A stretch of 49,132 nt of DNA from Bacteroidia bacterium (GTDB taxonomy: Bacteria > Bacteroidota > Bacteroidia > J057). The notes beneath the pieces were generated by a model. The model had not been told where the DNA came from and made no database searches. It saw nothing but the letters and a program-made list of their open reading frames with translations. Below are positions 6,736 to 14,206 of the stretch, one piece after another. Position 1 is the first letter of the stretch. The number at the start of each line of letters is the position of its first letter. Both the position numbers and the translations under genes were made by a program. The stretch is taken from the NCBI GenBank assembly GCA_030731845.1, contig JANQTF010000162.1, forward strand, positions 1 to 49,132. Reading direction: 5' to 3'.

Positions 6736-9700
6736 TTATCGTTCAATATTTGCCCGAAAAGACACTGGCAAAATCATTTCTACTTCGGTGCCTTGTGGCT
6801 CCCCTTCGCTGTTTTTCATTTCTCTGAGATCTAGCGAATATTTCTTCCCCGTCATGCGGGCAAATAGCTTGAGCCTGTCCAGGGTGATTTGCATCCCGCG
6901 GGAAACATGGTCTTTGGGCCTGCCCTCCTTGGCGGCTTTGCTCGCCTCAATGCCAATGCCATTGTCACGAATCATGATTTTGAGGTAGTCGTCGTCGAGG
7001 CGAGACACATGCACCTCAATGATGCCGCCACTGTCAAGGGGCTTGATGCCGTGCTCGATGCTGTTTTCCACAAACGGCTGGAGCAGCATCGGTGGAATCC
7101 GGGTGTCATACAATTCCACATCTTCGTCCACCTTCACCCGATATGCTTCGAGCTTTTCAGGAAATCGCACCTTGGTGAGGTCCATAAACAGCTCAAGCCG
7201 GCGCAGTTCTTCTTCGAGGGAGATAAAGTCGGTTTTGGTGCTCTCCAGGTTCATGCGAACAAGCTTGGCGAAGCTGGAAAGAAATTTGTCGGCGGCTTTG
7301 CGGTCTTGGCGGTGAATGAAGAGCTTGATGGCGTTGAGGGCATTGAAGGTGAAGTGGGGGTTCATCATGGCGTAGAGTGCCTGATGCTCAAGCTGAAGCT
7401 TCTCCGCCGTGTCACGAATTTTTTGTTCTTCCTGTTGCTGCCTGCGGCGCTGCGTCACAAATCGAAAAATGAGATAGGCGACTGCGCCGATGAGCAGAAG
7501 CATGAGCAGCACAAACCACCACCGTTGATAGTAAGGCGGCAGAATGGTGAAAGTGAATGTACTGGCTTTTTCATAGTTCCAGGGTTCCTCTTCTTTTTTG
7601 GCGGTGAGGAAAAAGGTATAGGTACCGGGGTCTAAATTTGGATAAGAGAAAGACGACTGCCGGGAGCCAGATTCGGGCCAGCCCTCATCGAGCCCCTTGA
7701 GGTAGAATTTGTATTCCACCTGTTGCGGGCTTCGGAGGCAAATACCAATCCAGGAAAAGTCCACCCTGTTTTGATTGGCGGGTAGTTCCAGACCAATGGG
7801 CAATCCAAAGTCATTGACCTGATAGGTGTCCTCTTTTCGCCAGTCGGTCTGGTTTTCTACTCCCACCTTGGTGATATAGACCAACGGAGGCAGGTTTCCA
7901 TTTTCACGTTCCTGAATACTACTTTTTCTGATGGCTCCCTCAGCAGTTCCCACCCAGATATTTCCAGCTTTGTCATCCACAAACAGGGCATTGGCATTAC
8001 ACTCCATAGAGGGGAGCCCGTCTTTTTGGCTAAAATGTTCGAAATTGGGAGGATTGGGGTCATTTTCCTGAAAAGTTCTCAAATCTAGCCGATAGACCCC
8101 ATTTTCCGAAGCGATCCACAAATAGCGATCGTCTTCCATCTCCAGGCCAATGATGGTGTGCGCCCCATCTGTATTGCTGATGTGCACTCGGTGCGCTTTT
8201 CCTTCCTTAATCCAGGCCAGTCCAATGGCGCTTCCTACCCAAAGTCTTTCTGTATGGTCTTTTTCCAGCGCGATGACGGTCTGCCCGATGATGGTGGAGT
8301 CGGCCTCGAAGGTCTCGAATGTGCTGCGAGTCTTTCGCTTCGACAGAGCGGCAGAGCTGCCTACCCAGAAATTGCCTTCTTCGTTGTCGTGATACATCGC
8401 GTAAATCACGTTCGAAGAAAGCCCATCGGCTGTGGTCATGTGGCCGGTTATGCGGTCATTGACCATTTGAAACAAACCGTTGTCGGTTCCGATCCACAAA
8501 ATATCATCTTCTTCATTCACCACATATACAGCGTTGCAAATCAATCCTTTGCTTTCTCCATATACCTCAAATGCTTGTGTGCTGTGGTCCCATCGGCTCA
8601 GGCTACCATTGTAGGATGCGAACCAGAATCTGCCCGCTTTGTCTTCATAGCTGAAGCAGATATCGTCGCCGCCAAGGGCCGAATTATTCGTGGTAAGGGT
8701 TTGGACCACTTCGTATTCTTCATTCCTCATTCGGAGAATATCAATGCCTCTGTCACGTGTAGAAATCCATATATCACCGTTGGGAGCTTTGAGAAATGAC
8801 TTAGCCTGATTACTGGAGAGATTCTCGCCCATGGTATAGGCCTGGAATACCCCCGGGGTGATCATGCGGGCACCACCGCCATCCGTTCCAAACCAGATAT
8901 TGCCCTCCCGGTCTGTGAGGGCCGATCTCATGTGAAAGTCGAGGCTGTTATCGAGTTTTTGCAATGGCTGGATATTGCCCTCCTGATCCATATACACGAC
9001 CCCTTTGCGGGTTCCCATCCATATTTGTCCGTCGTGATCTTTTGTAAAACAATAGACACCGTTGTCGGTGCCGCCATGGCGGGTGGGTTCAAACAAGGTG
9101 AGAAAACGACCATTCCACAGGTATGCTCCCACATTGGTGCCGATCCAAAGGGCGCTTCTTTCCTGTTCGTAATACAGTTTGTAGATATCAAGGTTGCCCA
9201 GGGTTTCGGGCATCCATCGCTTCATGTTGCCCCCGCTGCTATCGCATTGATATAAGCCCTTGTCGGTCCCGATCCAAACGCTACCTTCCTTGCCCTTGGC
9301 GAGTCCTTGTATTCTTCGCTTTCCAATGAGTTCCTGTTGTCCGGCAAATGGATCGAGCAGGGAGTCGGAATGTGACGGGTCTAGCCATTGTATGCCTTGT
9401 GATTGTGTGCCGATCCACAATCGGCGTGGGGAGGTGCTCAAAAAACAAAGCACAGGTTTTTTTGAGATCGAGTCTTCGGCTATGATGCTGCCAAAATGGT
9501 AGCCATCGTAGGTAGTGATCCCAGATTGGGTTGCGAAGTAGAGTTTGCCATTGGCCGTATTTTCCCACATATCGGTGAGAAATGTGCCTGCAAGGCTGTC
9601 TGGAGGAAGTGCCTCAAAGCTATGTCCATCAAATTTGCAGGGCCCCCGGTGTGTGCCAAACCAGAGAAAACCATGCCGATCCTGAAGCATGGTCATGACC

Positions 9701-9909
9701 TGCGACTGCACGAGATTGTCGGAGGTGGTGTAGCGGCTCACATTGTAGATCTGCCCCTGCAGGTATGCAGCGGGTATCAGCAGGAAGGCTGTGGCGACCA
9801 CAATCTTGCTAATGATGGTAGATAGAAACGGGGTGAACTTCACGTGGGTGCTTTTTAATATACCCCTGGATGATTCTTTGTACGTCGGGAACTTCATTTC
9901 TAGGGCCAA
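6736..9909 (-). CDS. Two-propeller LytS-type sensor histidine kinase
   Basis: Large membrane sensor of up to 1057 residues. After a signal/anchor segment (about 27-53) come some 13 repeats of the LWIGT-x-x-G type (about 60-715), matching two seven-bladed Reg_prop propellers. Then follow a Y_Y_Y domain (about 735-800), one transmembrane helix (WWFVLLMLLLIGAVAYLIF), and a His_kinase/HATPase_c pair with the phospho-acceptor in NPHFTFNAL (His about 852) and the N-box ENSIEHG. This is the LytS/YehU class, which normally works with a LytTR response regulator; none is present in the window. The ATG at 9909 overlaps the upstream gene by about 100 bp; a GTG at 9843 would reduce that to 35 bp and keep the signal segment. 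The stimulus is unknown. Confidence 0.88.
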   Translation of the reverse strand: MALEMKFPTYKESSRGILKSTHVKFTPFLSTIISKIVVATAFLLIPAAYLQGQIYNVSRYTTSDNLVQSQVMTMLQDRHGFLWFGTHRGPCKFDGHSFEALPPDSLAGTFLTDMWENTANGKLYFATQSGITTYDGYHFGSIIAEDSISKKPVLCFLSTSPRRLWIGTQSQGIQWLDPSHSDSLLDPFAGQQELIGKRRIQGLAKGKEGSVWIGTDKGLYQCDSSGGNMKRWMPETLGNLDIYKLYYEQERSALWIGTNVGAYLWNGRFLTLFEPTRHGGTDNGVYCFTKDHDGQIWMGTRKGVVYMDQEGNIQPLQKLDNSLDFHMRSALTDREGNIWFGTDGGGARMITPGVFQAYTMGENLSSNQAKSFLKAPNGDIWISTRDRGIDILRMRNEEYEVVQTLTTNNSALGGDDICFSYEDKAGRFWFASYNGSLSRWDHSTQAFEVYGESKGLICNAVYVVNEEDDILWIGTDNGLFQMVNDRITGHMTTADGLSSNVIYAMYHDNEEGNFWVGSSAALSKRKTRSTFETFEADSTIIGQTVIALEKDHTERLWVGSAIGLAWIKEGKAHRVHISNTDGAHTIIGLEMEDDRYLWIASENGVYRLDLRTFQENDPNPPNFEHFSQKDGLPSMECNANALFVDDKAGNIWVGTAEGAIRKSSIQERENGNLPPLVYITKVGVENQTDWRKEDTYQVNDFGLPIGLELPANQNRVDFSWIGICLRSPQQVEYKFYLKGLDEGWPESGSRQSSFSYPNLDPGTYTFFLTAKKEEEPWNYEKASTFTFTILPPYYQRWWFVLLMLLLIGAVAYLIFRFVTQRRRQQQEEQKIRDTAEKLQLEHQALYAMMNPHFTFNALNAIKLFIHRQDRKAADKFLSSFAKLVRMNLESTKTDFISLEEELRRLELFMDLTKVRFPEKLEAYRVKVDEDVELYDTRIPPMLLQPFVENSIEHGIKPLDSGGIIEVHVSRLDDDYLKIMIRDNGIGIEASKAAKEGRPKDHVSRGMQITLDRLKLFARMTGKKYSLDLREMKNSEGEPQGTEVEMILPVSFRANIER

Positions 9910-11206
9910 TATGCGACAGAATTTCTTCCCATCCAGTCTTCATTACCTCCTTATCAAGGTAGGTATAGCCGCGATATACGCCATCCTGCACCCAAACGAT
10001 GGAATGCTCTTCTTCCTGTCTGCCTTCTCCTACTACGAGGTAGGACTCCGTATATTGCCGTCCAAAGCTTAGTGCCTGAACTGCCTGCGCCACGCGGGCA
10101 TTGTATTCTGGCGGGCTTTCTTCTCCCACACAGGCGCCAAGGCAGAGGTGTAGTTGATGGTGAAAACAGCGGCCAGAGCCAGTTTCGGCACCGTAAAGCT
10201 TGGGGCAAAGCGCCAGCTCGCGACCTCTGCGCTCCAGCGCCGACTCAGCCGAGGCTTTGCCAGAGTAGCCAGACACCGGCTTGCGAGAGAGCTTATACTT
10301 GTCTATGTATAGCTTCACATATCCTTCAGGGGTCGCTTCTTCATAAATGCCATACCGGAAAGCCTGCCGAAGCTGGGCCCGGTTATAAAGCGGTTGAAGC
10401 CGTTTGATCTCTTCATTCTCTCGCAACAGGGCAATCAATTCTGAGCCCGTGACCTCCGTCCTAATATCGTAGATCTGATGGATCATTTCCATGGTGCGGG
10501 TGGACTTGTGAGCCGCCTGAAAGTGCGAGAGCACCCGCTTGCGGATGTTGTTGCTCTTGCCTACATAGATGATTTCGCCGCCTTTGCCGTAGAAAAAATA
10601 GACACCGGTATCTTCGGAAAGGTCATCAACAATGCTTGGCGCGAGGTGTGGTGGCAACTTGGCCGTGGCCATCTCCTGCTGCAAGGTGAGGCTGATGCTT
10701 TCGCCTTTTTGCAGGGAGATCAGCGTTTCAAATACTTTGACAGTGGCTGTGGCATCGCCCCAGGCGCGGTGTGCTGCCTCATTGGGGATCTCAAGGTGGG
10801 CGCAGAGGTTGGTGAGCCCATAGGAGGCAAGCCCGGGCATGAGCTTTTTACTCAGCTTGATGGTGCACAGCTGTTTTTTGGAAAATGGGTAGCCCAGGTT
10901 CCGGAATTCTTTCTGAACAAAAGAATAATCGAAGCGCACGTTGTGCGCCACAAACACGGCGTTGTCGGTGATCTCCACGACCCGTTTGGCGATCTCAAAA
11001 AATTTAGGTGCCTCTCGCACCATGTCGTTGTCGATGCCTGTGATGCGGGTAATAAACTCAGGAATCGGCATCTCGGGATTGATAAGCGAGACAAAGGAGT
11101 CCACCATTTTCTCTCCGTCATGCAGATAAATAGCGATCTCGGTGATCCGATCCACTTTGGGGTCGCCGCCGGTGGTTTCGACATCTATGATTGCGTAGAG
11201 AGACAT
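9809..11206 (-). CDS. DnaQ-like DEDDh exonuclease fused to GIY-YIG (UvrC/Cho-type) nuclease
   Basis: Fusion of 465 residues from the ATG at 11206 (MSLYAIIDVETTG). The N-terminal half is a DEDDh 3'-5' exonuclease of the polymerase III epsilon type: D8 and E10, D93, and H146 with D151 in HRAWGDA. The second part is a GIY-YIG domain: TGVYFFYG (199-206), IIYVGKSNNIRKRV with the catalytic Arg221. The remaining C-terminal region contains a CxxxxxxxxCLGAC-like block near HHQLHLCLGACVGEES, as in UvrC/Cho relatives. This architecture is known from Actinobacteria and Bacteroidota and is thought to act in DNA repair, perhaps incising and then trimming. It could also be a backup nick processor. It is not DnaQ of the replisome. 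Confidence 0.9.
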   Translation of the reverse strand: MSLYAIIDVETTGGDPKVDRITEIAIYLHDGEKMVDSFVSLINPEMPIPEFITRITGIDNDMVREAPKFFEIAKRVVEITDNAVFVAHNVRFDYSFVQKEFRNLGYPFSKKQLCTIKLSKKLMPGLASYGLTNLCAHLEIPNEAAHRAWGDATATVKVFETLISLQKGESISLTLQQEMATAKLPPHLAPSIVDDLSEDTGVYFFYGKGGEIIYVGKSNNIRKRVLSHFQAAHKSTRTMEMIHQIYDIRTEVTGSELIALLRENEEIKRLQPLYNRAQLRQAFRYGIYEEATPEGYVKLYIDKYKLSRKPVSGYSGKASAESALERRGRELALCPKLYGAETGSGRCFHHQLHLCLGACVGEESPPEYNARVAQAVQALSFGRQYTESYLVVGEGRQEEEHSIVWVQDGVYRGYTYLDKEVMKTGWEEILSHIGPRNEVPDVQRIIQGYIKKHPREVHPVSIYHH

Positions 11207-11521
11207 GAGGAGAAAATTACACCAGAACAATTACCATGAAAGATACGGATCAATCTCAGAACGAGAGGATGGGATGTGCGACTTTTGCTTTTAAAGGTAG
11301 GCTTTGCATAAAATATTAGCAAGTTTCATTTGCAGATATCTAATCTGCTCAAATCATTGGGGGGGCAGGGGCTTTGTTTCACCCTTGAAGCTTTCCTACT
11401 CCAATTCTTCTTATCTTAATTGGATTGTTTCAAGATCCTGTCTGGCTCAACCAACCCGGATAGTCCATCTGAAGCAGGGGAAAATGTATTACCAACGGAA
11501 ACCTTTTAAGCCCATTTTTCA
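11207..11521. other. Intergenic region between divergent exonuclease and carbonic anhydrase genes
   Basis: No gene seen. The best promoter candidate on plus is TTTG at 11303-11306 and TTCATTTG at 11325-11332, 18 bp apart, one mismatch from the TAnnTTTG consensus. It would give a 5' untranslated region of about 180 nt for the carbonic anhydrase gene. On minus, TATCTTTC about 40 bp before the exonuclease start is a weaker candidate. Confidence 0.35.
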
Positions 11522-12166
11522 ATGAGCCTGTATGATCGTGTCTTTATCAATAACCAAGCGTGGATCGCTGAGAAGAAAGCTACAGACAAAGAATTCTTCC
11601 AAAAGCTTTCCCAAGGTCAGAATCCTGAGTTTCTCTATATCGGATGCAGTGATAGCCGAGTCACTGTCGAAGAACTGACCGGGGCTGGCCCCGGCGATAT
11701 CTTTGTGCATCGAAACATTGCCAATGTCGTTTCCAATAACGATCTCAATGTGATGAGCGTGATTGAGTATGCGGTGGCGCACCTTCAGGTGGAGCACATT
11801 GTGGTGTGCGGCCATTACTATTGTGGCGGTGTCAAGGCTGCTATGCAATCTTCTGATTTGGGGATTCTCAATCCATGGCTCAGAAACATCCGGGATGTGT
11901 ATCGATTGCACCAAGAGGAGCTCGATGCCATCGATGATGAGGATGCCCGCTACAAGCGATTGGTAGAACTCAACGTAGAGGAGCAGGCTATCAATGTGAT
12001 CAAAACGGCGGTAGTGCAAAAAGCCTACCTCGAGCGCGGCACACCCATTGTGCACGGCTGGGTATTTGACGTGCACACTGGCAACCTCATAGACCTGGAA
12101 TTTAACTTCGAGGAAAAGCTGCGCAAGATACAGGCCATTTATAACCTCACTAGGGTGGTTCAATAG
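11522..12166 (+). CDS. can: Beta-class carbonic anhydrase
   Basis: Zinc enzyme for the CO2/bicarbonate interconversion. It has 214 residues, the usual length. Zinc ligands are Cys42 in GCSDSR, His98 and Cys101 in VCGHYYCGGV, and the Asp44-Arg46 dyad is intact. There is no signal peptide, so it is cytoplasmic. It stands alone, with no SulP-type bicarbonate transporter beside it. The exact antisense frame is also open over the whole gene, an effect of codon use. The stop is followed by a hairpin shared with the convergent gene. Confidence 0.96.
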   Translation: MSLYDRVFINNQAWIAEKKATDKEFFQKLSQGQNPEFLYIGCSDSRVTVEELTGAGPGDIFVHRNIANVVSNNDLNVMSVIEYAVAHLQVEHIVVCGHYYCGGVKAAMQSSDLGILNPWLRNIRDVYRLHQEELDAIDDEDARYKRLVELNVEEQAINVIKTAVVQKAYLERGTPIVHGWVFDVHTGNLIDLEFNFEEKLRKIQAIYNLTRVVQ

Positions 12167-12174
12167 CTTTCAGA

Positions 12175-12210
12175 GGGGTTGAGGCGAACGAAAAACCTCA
12201 ATTCCCAATT
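12175..12210 (+). terminator. Terminator-like hairpin after carbonic anhydrase
   Basis: GGGGTTGAGG (12175-12184) pairs with CCTCAATTCC (12196-12205) with two G-U pairs and an 11-nt loop. CAATTTTTA follows. The TGA of the convergent gene lies in the 3' arm. Plausible terminator for the plus-strand gene only, since no U-run follows on minus. Confidence 0.4.
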
Positions 12211-13673
12211 TTTACCTTTACCACAGAAAGGTTTTTCCCTCGGTTGCCCAAGTACACAATCAGGGCCTCCTCTCCATTGATCTGCACCGATTGCCTTGGG
12301 AAAAACATATCCCCATACTTGAAATCTGGCAACAAGGGCACGCGGTCCGATACCTGCCCGCTGATCCCTACATTGTTGAAGTACACATTGATCGGCAATC
12401 GTTGTGGCTTGTATTCGTAGAAAATATAGCTTCCCTGTGACCCCACAGCGCTAAAAAAAGACAGGCTCTCGGGCGACTCAGACATTTGGTTTTTGTCCAC
12501 AATAGAGTGCCACTCGATGCGGCCATCTGCTGATACGGAGGTGAAAATCACATCCTCGTAATGATAGAGAGCCCGATCCACCCAACCACCATACATATCG
12601 CGGTAGGATTGGTAGGTTACATAAAATTTTTCAGCGATCAGTAGAACGCCTCCGTCGGAGCGCAGGATGATGCCATCTTCCGGATCGAGGAAAAAGTTGC
12701 GTAGCTCCCGCCCACGATCTATCTGGCTGGAAGAAAGGTAGTTAGATAAAAAGCCTTCTTCAAAGGCATCAAGTGCCTGAAGGAGCAGTTCGCCCGAGGA
12801 AGAAATTTTTTGCAGCAGGGTCCCGGCCTGCATATCGGTACCCAGGTTGGAATAGAATCCGGCCAGATAAATATCTTCATTGCGGTCCACCCTAAAAGCC
12901 AGGTCGGTGATAAACCGATTCCCAATATCGATTTTGATCTCGACGCCCTCGCGGGTAGCAAGATCATAGCGGTAGATCATGTGCTCGAAGTCCTGTGCGT
13001 TTGTGCTCACCGCTGATCGGGTAAATTTCCCCAATACATAAATATTACCCAGATTGCTCACGCGAATATTGCTGATGCTGAACTTGTTATCGGGATATCG
13101 AAGGTCTATTTCACCGTCTTGTACTACTTCTCCCTCTTCGTCAAACAGGTAGTAGAGCAAGGTCTCAGACTCCTTGCGGTTTGCAAGATTTTTGAAAGCA
13201 AGCAGGCGTCGCTTGTTGGGCGAGAGCACATATTGAAGGTCCACTTTCTGTTCCTTTTGATTTGGGACTACAGACAGCAGGCCGTCCTCAATTACTTGGT
13301 TTCCGTTGAGGTCAAAGGAGTTGTAGAAGGTTTTGATGACCCCCTCCGATGGGAAAAATTCACTTGTGAAGACCAGGATATGTGGCCCGATCACGGATAC
13401 AAAATCCACATTCTTCCTGCCGTTTTGTTCTACCACTTCTTTCGACCACTCTTCCCGCAGATCACTGTTATACTTCACCAGGCCCAGATAGCGAGAGGAT
13501 TGGATGCTGGTAGGCCCAAAGGTGATCAACCCGCCGTCCACAGGGGAGTATTCAAAAAAATTCGGTTTAGGGTCTTTGCGCACCAAATCGAGTCTGGATA
13601 AGACAGTCTGCGCCTCAGCAGTGGTGCTAAAGAGGGCGAGAAATACAAAGACAAGGCTTTTTACTTTCATCAT
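12198..13673 (-). CDS. Secreted protein of unknown function
   Basis: About 491 residues. The N-terminus MKVKSLVFVFLALFSTTAEAQ is a clear Sec signal peptide with an AxA-type cleavage site. The rest is soluble and rich in beta-type repeats such as GNIYVLGKF and EDIYLAGFYSN, which look like blades of a propeller. No T9SS tail or lipobox is seen. I do not recognise a family. The start is set by the upstream small gene: its TGA (13677-13675) is one base before ATGATGAAA. The ATG at 13685 would lack a sensible signal-peptide start. The tight spacing points to translational coupling with the membrane protein. Confidence 0.8.
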   Translation of the reverse strand: MMKVKSLVFVFLALFSTTAEAQTVLSRLDLVRKDPKPNFFEYSPVDGGLITFGPTSIQSSRYLGLVKYNSDLREEWSKEVVEQNGRKNVDFVSVIGPHILVFTSEFFPSEGVIKTFYNSFDLNGNQVIEDGLLSVVPNQKEQKVDLQYVLSPNKRRLLAFKNLANRKESETLLYYLFDEEGEVVQDGEIDLRYPDNKFSISNIRVSNLGNIYVLGKFTRSAVSTNAQDFEHMIYRYDLATREGVEIKIDIGNRFITDLAFRVDRNEDIYLAGFYSNLGTDMQAGTLLQKISSSGELLLQALDAFEEGFLSNYLSSSQIDRGRELRNFFLDPEDGIILRSDGGVLLIAEKFYVTYQSYRDMYGGWVDRALYHYEDVIFTSVSADGRIEWHSIVDKNQMSESPESLSFFSAVGSQGSYIFYEYKPQRLPINVYFNNVGISGQVSDRVPLLPDFKYGDMFFPRQSVQINGEEALIVYLGNRGKNLSVVKVKIGN

Positions 13674-13674
13674 C

Positions 13675-13911
13675 TCAGAGCTCATTATTCTTTATCATCT
13701 TGTACGACCGAACAAAGCGGAAGATTCCGTATGCGCCCAATAGGCTGGCAATCAGGTAGTTGAACACTTCGGGGTTCTTCATGAAGAAGGTCCATTCATG
13801 TCCAAACATGGGGGGAGGAGGTGGCAAAATTTGGCGAAAGGCGACAAAAAGCGCTGCAAACATGAAAAACACGCTCATGATGATGCTCAAATATCCTACT
13901 GATCGGTACAT
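13675..13911 (-). CDS. Small two-helix membrane protein, unknown
   Basis: Product of 78 residues. Two hydrophobic stretches are visible: about 6-28 (GYLSIIMSVFFMFAALFVAF) and about 51-66 (FNYLIASLLGAYGIFRFV), joined by a proline-rich loop (PPPPPMF). The tail KMIKNNEL is basic. No family is recognised. It is the first gene of a two-gene unit with the secreted protein and overlaps its possible upstream start. Assigned as real because of the hydrophobic pattern and the one-base junction. Confidence 0.7.
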   Translation of the reverse strand: MYRSVGYLSIIMSVFFMFAALFVAFRQILPPPPPMFGHEWTFFMKNPEVFNYLIASLLGAYGIFRFVRSYKMIKNNEL

Positions 13912-14206
13912 GCGAATGAATGATTGAAAATGAAAACCAGATAAGGGAATATGGTTGGCCTGATTCCAACGAATTTGCGTGAATTTGCCGATAATCTCAA
14001 TGAATTGCCGAAATTCTATCTGGCATTCCTTAAATTAGATATATTCTGTAGAGCTTTTGCGTTTCTACTTGACACAGCACTAGTACTCCAGGAATAGAGC
14101 AGATATATTTCTTCCCCTGCGTTCATCCCTTTTTTACCTCTCTTAATTTGGTTGTATATACGGAGATTTCTTCCCTTTCGATCGATCAACGAATTCTGAA
14201 ATAGAT
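13912..14206. other. Divergent intergenic region
   Basis: Separates the small membrane protein gene (minus) from the caspase-like gene (plus). A TTAATTTG at 14143-14150, one mismatch from TAnnTTTG, is a possible promoter for the plus-strand gene, with no clear -33 element. No gene or structured element is recognised. Confidence 0.4.

Noticed and set aside
11519-12163. 214-residue open frame exactly antisense to carbonic anhydrase
   Set aside because: Same-length mirror frame produced by third-position bias; no motifs.
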